Of a stretch of 64,000 nucleotides of DNA, positions 34,592 to 52,844 are shown one piece after another. Origin of the DNA: Diadophis punctatus similis. Its lineage: Eukaryota; Chordata; Lepidosauria; Squamata; Dipsadidae. Where the stretch lies: positions 17,816,501-17,880,500 of the forward strand of contig JALIGW010000013.1 in NCBI GenBank assembly GCA_023053685.1, in the 5' to 3' direction. The position numbers were made by a program, and so were the translations under genes. Below the pieces are notes generated by a model, which saw nothing but the letters and a program-made list of their open reading frames with translations, was not told the DNA's origin and made no database searches. Positions within the stretch are counted from its first letter, which is position 1, and each line of letters opens with the position of its first letter.

Positions 34592-37500
34592 TTATGAAGA
34601 ATCAGATGTGCTCTTTTCCACTTCTTTTAGATGGTGACAAACTATCAGTTCACCTGTGACCTTGTTAAGATAGGTATCAGGTATTTCATCTTCAGTTGGA
34701 ATTCCATAAGGCAGTTTTAATGGTGTTATTCTATAATTTAAAAAAAGGGGGGGACACAACCTATTAGTGTTTTTATACTAAAGCAATTTCAAAATATTGC
34801 TGATGAGAAGAATTACTAACCTTATTAGGTGTTTAATGACTTTCAGTTTTTCATTCACAGAAGGGATGTTTTTATGCACCACTGGATCATATCTCTGTAG
34901 GTGATACAAAGCTGATCAGACAACTGAGTTTCCAATGCATCACAGAAGTGAATTTATGAGAACAGCTATAGTAACAGAGTTTGATTAGATTTTAATAAAT
35001 AAATATTATAAATGCATATTTATTAAAATATTTTAATAAATATGCAGATGAAAAATATTTAGTAACAATAAAACCAATTTTATGATCCCTTAAATTGATT
35101 TCTGCTACAGTTTAGTATTAAAAGTAGTTTTCCTTTAGAGGCCACAATTGGGATCAACAAAGGGAAGTCGTTGCTAACCAAAACTGTGATTGTGATTATG
35201 ATCTTACTTCAGCTTTCCTTTGCTGTACAGACCTGCAATGGTTGTAAATGCGAGGACTGGTTGTAAAGTTACTTTTTTATCAACAACATAATTTGAATGA
35301 TTATTTATTACACAAGGCAGTCATTAAACAAGAACTACCTGTAAAGTTAAAATTCGTTAAAGCATTCAAGGACTTAACCGTAAATATAATTGCTTAAAGA
35401 TGCAGACTCCTTAAGTATTCTTGATTTCTATACTGATTCAGCAGTGGAGAACAACATGTAAAGAGGGGAATTGTTAAGAGGTCTGATATTAGCTGCTGTG
35501 TCAGGTCTCATCATCCGGTCTGCCACTGTGCAACCCTCAGGTAACTGCTCCCAATCTCATGTAGTCCTCAGAAGCAAAATACTGTCCTGATTCTTACAAT
35601 CCATTCCTTAACTGTTTTATATGCTAGAGAAGTGATTCTCAATTAGGGTACACATTTCATGAAGACAAAGGTAACCCTGTAAGTAAGAACGTAAAATTTT
35701 CTTTGCTTCCCTTTTAACATAAGATAATGCCGAAAAAATGAATGCTGCCACATTTGGTCTTATTTATTATTAAATCTGTATGTCACGCAACTCTTTGCTT
35801 CAATTGTGATGTGACCAGACTCCTGAAGATAAAGGAGGAATGAAAGCCTGTGTTATGTCTGTCATTTGTAATCATTGTGACATAGGTATAAAAGCTTCTT
35901 TTCAGAAATCACTCGTATAGAACACATTTTGTTCACTCTCTTCCCCACCTGTTATAATCCTTCAAGAACAAAAGCACTTCAATTCTACTTAGTTTCATGT
36001 TACACTTAATTCAGTACCCAGGTAGGCACATAAGAGCAGCAACATTTTAAAACTCGTGGAGACCGCCTTCATAGCATAGTTTAAGAAAATACATTTCTGA
36101 GATGCCATTACTGCATTTTAAAATGGTAAGACCCCGAAGATATTGCCAGTTCTAACACTGACATCAAAATGCTTCCATGAAAGCAAAAGTAAAGATCTGA
36201 AGTGGTTGTGCAAGGACATCTGAAAACCTAAGCTAGGAGGAAATCCTCACAGCAACCATCTGGCAAGGACAGAATATTGTGATTGGCAGGATGCAATTAT
36301 CCCCAACTAATAACGCTATTTTCAATGGATCTACTTTTAGTATAATTTACTGTTCTTTCCAAACTGCTACATGGGGGCGAAAATCATCCAGCCTGATGAC
36401 AAAATTTGCCTTAAACAGCTCAAAATAACAGTTTACTTAGAAGTAGCTAATGTTGAGTTCAGTGGGTGCTAACAAGTAGTCAGGGCCTGGAAGTATGCAA
36501 GGTTGGATTTGGGGGAAACTATAAGGATTGTATAGCACCGATGATGTTACTTAGTTTGGTAATGAAACATCTGCAGGAAAGCAATCAAGTTCAGAGAGCA
36601 GTTCAACCCTGAGCTACAAATATTCTCTTCTATCAAAACTACAAGAAGTTATCAGGACTATAGGCTACACTGGAAAGTAAAAAAGAAAAGAAAAGAATTA
36701 GAAACAGATTATTTCCATGCTGTTGCCAAATAAACACTATGGCTATTTGGAATCAATAGGCAATTGCAAATCAAGATTCTCTCTTTTTTTATATACCAAC
36801 CTTCTGCCTTATAATGAAAATAAACTGAAATGTTTAAGTCAGTACTATAACTTGTGACATGGAGCTGTTCCAGCTACAAATTATTTTAGCATGTGGCCAA
36901 ATTTCTCAAAATCCAGGCACAGACAACCATTTTGTCCAAATTAACTCCACAAGCACAACTTCTGAATAAATTCGTACAACTAAAATTTATGAAGGAGTAT
37001 TAGAGGTGGAAAAAAATATCTGAACACTGTATATTAGTTACATACTTTTGTTAATCCAAGCTCTTCAAGCAATTCTTTCTCCCAATAAGGACGCCTTCTT
37101 CCACTTCTGATCCTGGTGATAAGATGTAGTTTATGAGGCTCTTCTGGATTACCACCATATTTTTCATGATCACCAGGTCGTGGTTGAAATACCTAAAAGA
37201 AGTTAAACTCTCATTATTAACCAATCCAATAAGTAAAACCAGTTATTAATGATTTCCAGGGTTCATCTTCACATTAATCATTGGACAAAGATGCCCAAAT
37301 AAACATTTTTAAACAGCTTACCCTCTAGCTATTGCCATTGTTTCATTCCAGATGTCAAAGACACATTTTAAAGTTGTATTTAGCTTTCCATGTTTAAACT
37401 AGGGGTTTTCCTCCTTTTCTATCACAATTTATTATTTACTGGCATTTACTGGCTAGTAAATTGGGTTACATGTGGTTGAAGAGACTACAGCAAGGGTCAA

Positions 37501-38737
37501 ATTTGGGATTAAGATAGTGAGTCGTTTTAAAAAAATACTCTACCAGTTACCCCTGCAGACAAGAAAGCTACAAAGAGGATGTATTAATTAGCTAGGTGAA
37601 ATAAAATAATGGCTTAAGTATGGATTCTGTAGCCAGGAAGGTACATCAGAAACAAAGGCAAGTTAAACTCTGACCAGTTCATACCTACATAATTCAATTT
37701 TAAAAGTACAAAGGTGAAATCATATTTTCACAACATATTTTATGTGGTAAAGAACATACTTTGACCATTTTCATTTGTAGTTTCATTTTAATTTGTAACT
37801 GTAATGTTTTATTTTTTTTAACCCAAGGCTTACTGATTCTGGAATTCGAGACTTTGTAAATTTCTGCCTAATCCATATTCTCCAAAGGATCGGTTCACTT
37901 TTTGTCAGATTCTGCAGCATAAGAAATAAAGGAGAAAACAATGTAATACTTCAGAGCTTAATACACAACACAGTCAAATATATCAAAGTTTCAAATAAAT
38001 CAATAATGACAAAATGCACGTGCACATATTTTTTAACTCTACTGTACTAAGAAGCTATCATTTTATATTCCTGGAAAACCAATCAGAGGTTCACATGAAG
38101 CACATCATATACCAGACATTCACGTACATTTAAATCAGCTAAATTGGAAAGTATAAATAGTTTACCAGGTAAAAAGTACATGAACGCTTGCTAGTCTCCA
38201 AGGCATCAATTTCCCCCAGAATCGGAGCTTCTAATTAAATAAAAACACATTTAAGGACTACGGCTATGCTTTAGTCAACTCCAGCAAGGACGTTCCGCAA
38301 CATAAAGGGATTTCTGCAACTTCCGCAATTCTCTTCCTAATTTATTTATTTATTTATTTTATTTATTATGGTGTTCTTATATGCCGCCCAACTCCCGAAG
38401 GACTCAGGGCGGCGTACAACAGAGAAAATACAAGACATCAATTCATAAATATTACATTAAAAACAGATATAAAAATTAAAAACACAATATTTAAAATCGT
38501 CCAATACCCATTCAACAAGCATACATACTTGGGGTGAGCTCAAGTGGATTAAGCTCTACCCCCAGCCTGCAGGAAAAGCCATGTCTTGACAGCTTTTCGG
38601 AAGGCCAGCAGAGTGGGGATAGTTCGGGTCTCTGGGGGAAATCTAATAACACAACTATCTGAAATTTACAGAAATATTGTAATCATTTCCAGGCTTCTCA
38701 CCTGCCAAGAGGATACATAACACCTCCAGGCTGCCAT
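34592..38737 (-). CDS. MRPL30: MRPL30, mitochondrial ribosomal protein uL30m
   Basis: Five coding exons on the minus strand: 38,737-38,702, 37,911-37,834, 37,192-37,046, 34,894-34,821 and 34,730-34,592. All junctions are GT-AG, phases close, and the product is 157 aa against about 161 in human. It is a component of the large mitochondrial ribosomal subunit. The N-terminus ([12 protein letters not shown]) is basic and hydroxylated, as expected for the start of a mitochondrial targeting peptide. The L30 fold begins with [21 protein letters not shown] in exon 3 and continues through [21 protein letters not shown] in exon 4. The last exon carries the mitochondria-specific C-terminal tail ([17 protein letters not shown]...). 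It is head to head with MITD1, with 322 bases between start codons. Confidence 0.96.
34900..37045. other. MRPL30 intron 3 with a TIR-family fragment
   Basis: A truncated right half of the ACAGGTAGTCCTC family lies at about 35,140-35,343, ending 'aacaagaactacctgta'. The remainder has no recognisable feature. Confidence 0.4.
38340..38650 (-). mobile_element. ATTT-tailed interspersed repeat
   Basis: A run of ATTT units is followed by 'gttcttatatgccgcccaactcccgaaggactcagggcggc', then 'aggaaaagccatgtcttgacagc' and 'ttcggaaggccagcag'. Read on the minus strand the AAAT run is the 3' tail. A decayed relative is at 1324-1450. Lies in MRPL30 intron 1. The retroelement class is unknown to me. Confidence 0.55.
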
Positions 38738-39059
38738 CTTACACCGCCGAATCTCCTTCTCGCGAAAAGAGACACCGATCACGTGTAAAGTCTCCTCCTC
38801 CGGAGCCACGGGAGGAGAAGGGCCGGCGACTCAGCTTTGGGTCTTCCTAAGCTTTCGCTTTCCGGTTCTTTGAAATCACGTGAGCAGAAAAGGGCGTGGC
38901 AACCCCGCCTCCTTTCTATTTTGCTTGGCGGGTCGGATGGACGGCTTCACTTTTGCAGGTTTGCCGCGTTGGGCGCGGGCTGTTGCATTTGGGGCGGCGG
39001 CGGCGGAGATCCCGGCCCTCCGCCGAGGAAAGTGTCGCGACTCGTGCCGGCTGATTGAC
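38738..39059. promoter_or_regulatory. Bidirectional promoter, MRPL30 / MITD1
   Basis: A 322-base, GC-rich, CpG-containing spacer separates the divergent start codons. Two CACGTG E-boxes (38,780-38,785 and 38,877-38,882) and an ETS-type TTCCGG (38,860-38,865) are present, which are common in promoters of mitochondrial and housekeeping genes. No TATA box is evident. Confidence 0.75.
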
Positions 39060-45120
<6,061 letters not shown>

Positions 45121-45195
45121 TTCCTTCAGAAACCACTCCTGTTTTCTAGGTAAAATCCTTGTCAAGATGTATATTTAATGTATTTTTTTTTATAA

Positions 45196-45201
45196 AATAA
45201 A
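45196..45201 (+). terminator. Polyadenylation signal, MITD1
   Basis: AATAAA lies 76 bases after the MITD1 stop codon. Confidence 0.55.
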
Positions 45202-45439
45202 TTGTTGTTTAAGCAAATTGTTGTTTATCTCAAGATACCCTTAAAAGAGGCTTTAATGGTAAAATTTTGCTGAGTAATTTAAACTTAAGAAAAATCAGTA
45301 TTCTTACCTTAATTAACATCAGATAAAAATATTGGAAGAATAATTAAATTAAAACAAACTACTGAATATATATTAAAAATGCAATGACTGGAGTCACTAC
45401 TTCAAATAAATAGCTAAAATAAACCTAGATACAGATACA

Positions 45440-45780
45440 AGTTGATGCAAAGTTACAACAGCACTGAACAAATGGTTTCCTCATAGTTTAGCTGTTGCCG
45501 TGTCCCCACAGTCATGACTGCCATTTGGGTACTTACTTGATGCCCTGCATGGGATTACGTTGTCTCTGGGACTGTGGTCATGTGATTGTGATTTCCCAAT
45601 GTTCCCTGCCAACTTCCCACAAACAAAGTCAGTGGGAAAGCTGGCTGGAAGTTGTGGTCATGTGAGCTGCTTGTTTAATGATAATTTAATGCAGCCCTGC
45701 AAAACTGCTGTTCCACTTTATGACTGCATCACTTGGCAATAGCAATTCCAGTCAATTGCTGTCATAAGCCAAGGACTTTT
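45440..45780. mobile_element. Fragment of the ACAGGTAGTCCTC TIR family
   Basis: Shares 'gtggtcatgtgattgtgat', 'acaaagtcagtgggaaagc' and 'gtcataagccaaggactttt' with other family copies. Termini are eroded. Confidence 0.5.
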
Positions 45781-46799
45781 GAATTTAGCAGTCTAAAAAC
45801 AGCGCTAGCTATAATCTCTTCAAGTTATATGAAGCTATTGTATATAGAAAAAAAAGGTGCCTGCCAAATTCGTTGAACATTAGAGGGTGCTGAATGGAAG
45901 TGATTTTTGGACAGTTACACAGCTGTCACTTAGATTATATAGCATGCTGATGTATTTTGAACAATGGAATCCACCTGCTTTTTCTTTTCTTTTGCAAACT
46001 CCTACAAAAACCATGCCACTACCACACACACATATGTTCAGTCAGCATGGAATAAAATTACACCATGGCCAGCCACCTAAGCTATGTATTTGCTGAGAGC
46101 TTAATAGTGAACCACATCTTCTGAATTTTCAAAATATTGTACATGCTTGCAATTTACAGCTCATATTTCATGTATGAGTTCTTTAAAGAACCTTTCTAGT
46201 CCTGATGTGCCATCCCTAAAACCTGCTTTGTAACATGGCCGTTGTTGTAATTAGTTTTTTTTCTCCTCCGAATCTATCCCCGGTTTTACTCAAATAAAAT
46301 TATTAGGCGATACTGATATTTTGGAATCAAATAAATGATCAAATCTAAACATCTGATCCAGTATGTCATGGAAATTTTAAACTATTTCATTACTTGAAAT
46401 CTTGTCCTTTTGAATGTTACTGGGTACAGTTTTTTTAAATAATATTGTATTATTAAAGTTATAATTTGTATACCTTTTCATTTTTTAGTTTATGTCAATA
46501 AATTTGGATTAATCAAAAGTAAGAATATAAAACTTTTGGAATAAAGGCTTGTTTTTAAAAATGTACTTTTCACCCTGATACAGATCTTCTGTTCTTACTA
46601 GAATGGTGAAGTAAGAACTGGTGAAAATATTAAAGGAAAAGAAGCCAAATAACCTTTCACAAAGTTGCTAACACGTTATTTATTTATTTGAATTATTTGC
46701 CACCTATTTCACATTGAGTCAACTATTATCCAGCACAGAAGACAGGGAGAACAAATAATCGTTTAAATTTTGTTGATTATAACAGCAGCAATGTTTCAA

Positions 46800-47150
46800 T
46801 TATGCAGTGGCTCAGTGGCTAAGACACTGAGCTTGTCAGTCAGAAGATCGGCAGTTCAGCGGTTCGAATCCCTAGCGCCATGTAACGGAGTGAGCTCCCG
46901 TTACTTGTCCCAGCTTCTGCCAACCTAGCAGTTCAAAAGCACGTAAAAAATGTAAGTAGAAAAATAGGGACCACTTTGGTGGGAAGGTAACAGCGCTACG
47001 TGTGCCTTCGGCGTTTAGTCATGTTGGTCACATGATCACGGAGACATCTTCGTGCTGGCTCTTCGGCTTAGAAACTGAGATGAGCACCACCCCTAGAGCC
47101 GGAAACGACTAGCACGCATGTCCAGGGGAATCTTTACCTTTACCTAATGT
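46800..47150 (+). mobile_element. tRNA-derived SINE with intact B box
   Basis: It starts 'gtggctcagtggctaagacac' (A-box-like) and carries a canonical B box GGTTCGAATCC at 46,861-46,871. The tRNA-unrelated body includes 'ggtcacatgatcacggagac' and 'gccggaaacgactagcac', and the end is 'tttacctttacct'. This differs from the Sauria-type SINEs elsewhere. Lies between the convergent MITD1 and LIPT1 genes. It is not a tRNA gene, because the cloverleaf does not close. Confidence 0.8.
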
Positions 47151-47551
47151 TTCTATGTCAATTCAAATGTGGCATAAGTTGGGTGTTTGGACCAGTAATA
47201 TGTTGAATTTGAAAATGGCTATTAGTTATAGCTTTCCCTCCACACTTTTGCTCACCCAAGTGTATTATTACTCTTATTATAATTGCATTCTTGGTTGCAA
47301 CTCTATAGTAAGTTACTTCAAGATCTATTAAACTCAATGGAGTTCACAGTTGAGAAGATAGATAAGTACTGCAATATCAATTAACTATTTCCCTTTAAAA
47401 AAAGGAACTTTATATTCAAGTGTAATTTTTGTTCAATAGTTATTATGTAACATTAAATTTACATTCACTGAACTCTTCTAAAATCATACATGACAATCTT
47501 GTATTAGCAAACTACTAATTTGATATCCAAGAATCCAGCTCATTACATAAG

Positions 47552-48670
47552 TTACATTAATGTTATAATCTTCTCACATAAGATATGCAATTTCCTGTGT
47601 AATGTAGAATCTGCCCAAGTTCTCAGCAAAGCAGTTGCCACGGCACTGCTTTCATTTGGGCAAAACTTGTTGCCAATCAGGCTGTTCCCGAGTTCCACAC
47701 ACACATCCAGTGGCAGCCAGTTCTGAGGCACATCTACTTGGCAAGTTTCAATGTTACCATTCTTTATATCCATATTTATCTGAATTTCAACATTGGATTC
47801 CTCATGTCCTATATTGAAGGATGTGCTGATTTTGAACTTTGGTGTTTTTCCATATAGCCAATTCCAGGCTTTTAGTTCTATGGCTTTATTGTTAATTCCA
47901 GGGAAATCTGTTTCATCGGCTGGATTTATGACATGGATATGGTTTTCAATGTGATGATGTGAGGCATATTCACCAGCAATGGCTTCCATAAGCATTTCAC
48001 AAGTTAATGTGGGATCTTCTTCATAGAGATTTCTCACTAATGCAGGCACACTTGGTGTGGCATTACTTTGGATTCCACTGTTAGGAGTCTTTAACACAGA
48101 TGTTAGAACCAATTTATCAGTACTGCATAACAAAGTGCAGTGGTGATAAGCAGCTATTCTTCCTAATTTTGCAGCAGTCCCTGAAATTTTAAAGATTTTG
48201 TTTAACAAGAGATCATATCTCTCAGTAGCCTGAACATCTAGCTGGGGTCGTAGGGACTTCAAAGCTTTAACAACTAGTTTTAAATTTTCAATTCTTTCAT
48301 ATTTTTTTCTGTCGGTGAAGAAAGTCAGATTAATGTTGCCTTTGTCATGGTAAACTGCACCTCCTCCACTTCTTCTTCGAGCAAGCTTTATACCCTTCTG
48401 CCTCATGACTCCAAGGTTACATTCCTGCCAGGGATTCTGATGCCTACCAATCACAACAGCAGAAGAATTTCTCCAGAGGAGGAGAACATGTCTCTTCTCT
48501 AAATCCATGTTATCATGGATCCAATCCTCTAATGCTAAATTTTGGTAAACATCCTGAGACACAGACTGTAGGATAAGCCCCCTTTCTTTTTTACTTTTGA
48601 AGCCAGCAGCTGGAACTTTGAGGACACAATATAATGGGAAACATTTCTTCCATGAGAACTGGATGATCAT
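47552..48670 (-). CDS. LIPT1: LIPT1, mitochondrial lipoyl amidotransferase
   Basis: A single uninterrupted coding exon of 372 aa, the same architecture and nearly the same length as human LIPT1 (373 aa). The enzyme belongs to the biotin/lipoate ligase-transferase family and moves lipoyl groups to the E2 subunits of mitochondrial 2-oxoacid dehydrogenases. The N-terminus (about 1-30) has basic and hydrophobic residues consistent with mitochondrial import. The catalytic domain shows the substrate-binding motif [15 protein letters not shown] (98-112) and the lysine of GTAAKLGR (K168) that contacts the lipoyl-AMP. A separate C-terminal domain begins at about 260. It converges with MITD1; the 2.4 kb between their stop codons holds a SINE and a TIR fragment. 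The coding start is the first ATG of the frame; non-coding 5' exons likely lie further right. Confidence 0.96.
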   Translation of the reverse strand: MIIQFSWKKCFPLYCVLKVPAAGFKSKKERGLILQSVSQDVYQNLALEDWIHDNMDLEKRHVLLLWRNSSAVVIGRHQNPWQECNLGVMRQKGIKLARRRSGGGAVYHDKGNINLTFFTDRKKYERIENLKLVVKALKSLRPQLDVQATERYDLLLNKIFKISGTAAKLGRIAAYHHCTLLCSTDKLVLTSVLKTPNSGIQSNATPSVPALVRNLYEEDPTLTCEMLMEAIAGEYASHHHIENHIHVINPADETDFPGINNKAIELKAWNWLYGKTPKFKISTSFNIGHEESNVEIQINMDIKNGNIETCQVDVPQNWLPLDVCVELGNSLIGNKFCPNESSAVATALLRTWADSTLHRKLHILCEKIITLM

Positions 48671-49734
48671 GTTTTAAGGAAATCAAATAATCAAGCATCA
48701 AAAGCAATGAAAGTTTTGGCACTATTCAGAATCTTTCAAACCATCGGTTCAAGGTGGTGAACTTTTTTCTTTTCAGAAGCACTGAAAGCAGTTTTAGATT
48801 ATTTTAATAAAATATTGCTCCTTTGTAAGATATTTCTTGTTCAATCAATTGCCGATAACCTATTGAAAAAAAATATTTGTTGAAGTTATATCTGACACTC
48901 AGCAGTACATACACAAATATTTTCCCACATCCTCTGTAGGATTAAAATATTAAAACATCTACAACAGGATGAACAACAAAAATAAACTAAATCATACATA
49001 GCAAAAATGACTAATATCTGGTATAACAAAAAAATTAGAAAAGTAAAACAGTAAATGACACAATAGGTAAGCATCATTGAAACATTCTAAACTTAGGATT
49101 TAGGTTATTGTTTTATTTATAATATTTTTACGGCCATGCATCTGAAAGTCTCAACAACAAATTCATGAAAATAAAGACTAAAATCTGATGCCTCATTTAT
49201 CCTCCAATAAACCTTAAGAACTTTCTGAAACTCACCCAGGTGGCTAGTCTGATCTTCACAGGAAGATCATTCCCCAACAATGACATTACCGCTAAGAAGC
49301 AGTGACTTCCAGCTTCAGTTCCCACCTTTCAAAAAAGTGAGACCCCAAGGAGTTTTTCTTTAGTATATCAGTCTCATACGGGCTGGAAAAGGCAGTCCTG
49401 ATATTGTCAGGTTAATACCTTTAAAGTTACTAATGCAGCTGTTTTTGGGATGATATAGCAAACTATGAGCTTACTTCCTGACAGTTATAATTCATTATTC
49501 AAATCTGGAGATAATTGTGTCTGCCAAACAACTAGAGGTACTAACAAGGTGTACACAGAAACACCCCAGGATGGACTGCAGGTACAAATGGGTCATGATA
49601 CGTTGAGATACGCTGCAATCTAATGAATTCTTAAGGGAACGCCGAATAGAAAATGTTGCTTCCCGAATCCGCTCCATTTTTTTAAAGTCCCATAATCCAG
49701 AGTGTATGAAAAGATTGAGCAAAGATTTTTTTTT

Positions 49735-49915
49735 GTATTTTGTATTTGTTTTATTTGTCAAGCATATATGATTATAAGCAAAGTATACACAGTAAAACAT
49801 GATTGAATATATATGTAATAGTACAAGCATAAATAAGAGTAAAAGAGGTATGAACATATGGGTACATTAGGACAGGAACGGTAGGCACGATTGTGCGCTT
49901 ATGCACGCCCCTTAA
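49735..49915 (-). mobile_element. Retroelement 3' fragment, partner of the copy at 2.84 kb
   Basis: On the minus strand it reads 'gtgcataagcgcacaatcgtgcctaccgttcctgtccta' in pieces matching 2,850-2,890, then ends 'ttgacaaataaaacaaatac'. The shared head and AAAT-rich tail identify the same family. Confidence 0.55.
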
Positions 49916-49919
49916 TGGG

Positions 49920-50520
49920 CATTGTAGTATAAATTCGTCTGACGGACAGTTACGGGGAGGGGGCTCCTTCAAAGAAGCCGAAAGACAGGAATAAGTTGAT
50001 TGCAACAGTATTGCGGAAAACTGGCGAAAAATCTTATAGACATTTAAAAGCGCCTTTTCCCCATATACGGGACTGCTGCGCCAGGGCACGACAGAGCGCA
50101 ATTTAGGCACCAGAGAAAGCGGGACTGCAGACCTATGAAGCTATAAAGGATATACTTACATGCTGCAAGGTTGGCCAGACACCCCCATTGTTTTTCGGAG
50201 AACAGAAGGGCAAACGAAATATTTACCAGCTTCTCTAGACGGGTCCTTAATCTATTGCAATTGTTGGAACTTTTTGCCCTCGTTGGAACCACGCGCGACA
50301 TTCAGAGAGTCAAGAGAGCTGGCTTCAACTCAGAAAAGGATACGCGCATTTTTACGTAGAGACAAAGTTATAGAGAACCGCTCATCCCATTGTTTGTAGA
50401 GCCGCTCATCCCATTGTTTGGACTCGAAACATCCCGCTTGCTTAAGACTCTCTCCCCATTCTTGTTCGGCGGAAGGGAGAACGAACCCTGAAAAGGGATC
50501 GCAAGGGATCGCTGTGCTGC
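49920..50520. promoter_or_regulatory. CpG-enriched patch upstream of LIPT1
   Basis: CpG and G/C frequency are raised compared with the flanks ('gccttttccccatatacggg', 'accacgcgcgacattcagag'). It lies 1.3-1.8 kb upstream of the LIPT1 start codon and could hold its promoter or a non-coding first exon. A 19-base phrase 'ccgctcatcccattgtttg' is repeated in tandem at about 50,378-50,421. No TATA box or clear initiator is seen. Confidence 0.35.
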
Positions 50521-51059
50521 GGAGAGAAGAGTAACTAATTTAGAGCTAGCAAAACAACAGCTTTTTAAAGATCAGTCTTGAAGAGGGTACGATTATTCCT
50601 ACCCTTTGCAAGCCGAAAGGGGGAGGGGGTAGATTGACAGGCTACGTAGTACTTTACAAAACTATAGCAGATTTCTGTCATTTCTATCGGTAATCCACTG
50701 TTCCAGGATATTAAAGGAACTCGAAAGTCGATGAGTAGTGTTAGTCTTCCTTGTATTTTTCTCACACAGTGTGCTTTAAGAAGCACTTCCGTGTTTGGAG
50801 TTACTCTTATCAAAGCCCTTCCGCCTGCGGATAAAATTAGAACGTGCGTTGATTCCCTTTCTCCCACCCATGTATTATGCTCAGGTGGTTTGAGCTGGGG
50901 TTGTAATTGCAGAAACTTGCTTTCTCTTTTTAAATTGGTTGCAACACAAATTGCAAAAAAAAAAAGTTTAAAAGTACATTCTCATATTAATTTTATAAAA
51001 CGATACCGTATAAGTAAATACAGCAGTGTGTAGTAGGACTCAGTTAAATATGTAGATAT

Positions 51060-51280
51060 GCCCCTATCCCCCTTTAATCGTGTCCGATTCTCGGAGACTG
51101 CTTGGACAAGCCCTTGCAGTTTTCTTGGCAAGCCCACCCCCGCCCCCGAAATGGTTTCCCATTGCCTTTTTCCTAGGGCTGGGAAAAAAACATCCAGCCC
51201 AAGGTTTGTGCCTCAGGCGGAACTAAATTTCAGTCTCAGTTTCTAGCTTGATGACTTAACTGCTACACTAAATTAGCTCT
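51060..51280 (-). mobile_element. tRNA/CORE-like SINE copy
   Basis: Contains 'gtgtccgattctcggagact', 'gcagttttcttggcaag', 'tttcccattgcctttttcct' and 'ttaactgctacactaaatta', the most complete of three copies in the window. Confidence 0.6.
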
Positions 51281-51394
51281 AATATATGCTTTTACTGTAT
51301 GGCTAAATGCATTTTGAATGTAAGCTCCATTCTCCATACTCCTGGTAAAACTGCTTAGAGTTACAGCCCCATTAGGATCAACAGGATTTGGAAA

Positions 51395-51695
51395 TGCAGA
51401 ATAACACAGTTGGAAGGGCTCTTTGAGGTCTTCTAGTTCAATCCCTGGCCTATACCATTTTAGGCAGATGCTTATCCAATCTCTTCTTAAAAACTTCCAA
51501 TGTTGGAGCACCCACAACTTCTGGAGGCAAGTTGTTTCACTGATTAATTGTTCTGTCAGGAAATTTCTCCTTAGTTCTGGGTTGCTTCTCTCCTTGATTA
51601 GTTTCCATCCATTGCTTCTTGTCCTGCCTTCAGGTGCTTTTGAGAATAGGTTGACCCCCTATTCTTTGTGGTCACTCAAGAGTGACATTATATCC
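51395..51695 (-). mobile_element. CR1 LINE 3' end
   Basis: On the plus strand it reads 'acacagttggaagggctctt', 'tccaatgttggagcacccac', 'ttctgtcaggaaatttctcc' and 'ccattgcttcttgtcctgcc'. This is the complement of the CR1 3' region also found at 56.7-57.2 kb. 5'-truncated. Confidence 0.85.
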
Positions 51696-51699
51696 TAAA

Positions 51700-52840
51700 T
51701 GGTCAATATATTTGCAGCAATGAAGTGAAGTACAGAACAATATATGTCTTGCTCACACAATGAATACACCCATGAAAACATAAAAGCCAAATGATCCTGC
51801 AGATTTCAAGAAAGGCAGACAATAGAGTACATGAGATTGGTTAGCTAACATAAAGATGTATAATGGAGATATCAAAATACGAGATTTACTTTTCTTGTAT
51901 TGACATGTCAGAATGGAACATGTTAAAGCTAGCAGGTGTCCAAAACTCCATTATGGGGAACCTAGACATTGAACTAAAAAAACTAAAGATAGAGCTGGAA
52001 TCAAAATATTTTTTTTATTTTTACATTTTAAAAAGTTTAATATAAACTTTTAAATTATATATCTTGGTACTTAGATTGTAGAAGAATATTAATGTAATAA
52101 ATACAAAGGGAGTCAAAACTATTTGAGATAGTCCACTTTGTTAGCAGATATGAAATGACACCACTTTGTTAATGGAAAATAAAGGAGATAGAAGAATTTA
52201 TTAGCAAAGCTATATGGAAAGTAAAACTTGGATTAATGCAAAATATTGAGACAAAGGTATGGTAATAGTAATCAAAATGCTTAGTTTTATTGGACTGAGA
52301 AATAATTACAATAAAATAATAAAATTAAACTTGTATACTGCTCAATTCCCAACAAATCAAAGAAATTGCAGTGAATCAATAAAAAATAGAAGTCTGATAA
52401 GTCAGATGGATGGAATGTTAAAAAAATAAATTAATTCAAACAAATAAATAATTTTAATTTTAGAAAAGATAGAATAGAAATGATATTTCTATGACAACAA
52501 AGATAAAAAAGGCAAAAGCAATGATTTTGAGTATCAAAGCGGAGTGGAGTATTGTGAATGAAAAAAATGGACAACATGTTATTAATTCTGAGATAGTAAA
52601 AGTATCATATACCAGTAGTCATCAGAAGTTTGAAACAAGTTGATGACATCTATGTTGGGTTGGAGGAGTGAATAAATACCCACTAAATTTGATCATCTGC
52701 ACTTAAAAACAGTAACATTTAGACTGATTTATAATAAACTTGGAGTTTGGGAAGGAATCCATGGATGAAAGGAAGAACAACTCAAGAAGCTTGGGAAACT
52801 GAAAAATATGATTATAAAAGCCCAATATGACTGAGAAAGA
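51700..52840. other. Intergenic AT-rich DNA, no feature seen
   Basis: A-rich plus-strand sequence with no recognisable ORF or SINE. It could be the decayed upstream part of the LINE that becomes recognisable at about 52,845. Confidence 0.4.
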
Positions 52841-52844
52841 AAAA

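Noticed and set aside
46800..46880. Possible tRNA gene with perfect B box
   Set aside because: The A box is diverged, the acceptor stem does not pair, and the body continues into a SINE tail. It is a tRNA-derived SINE.
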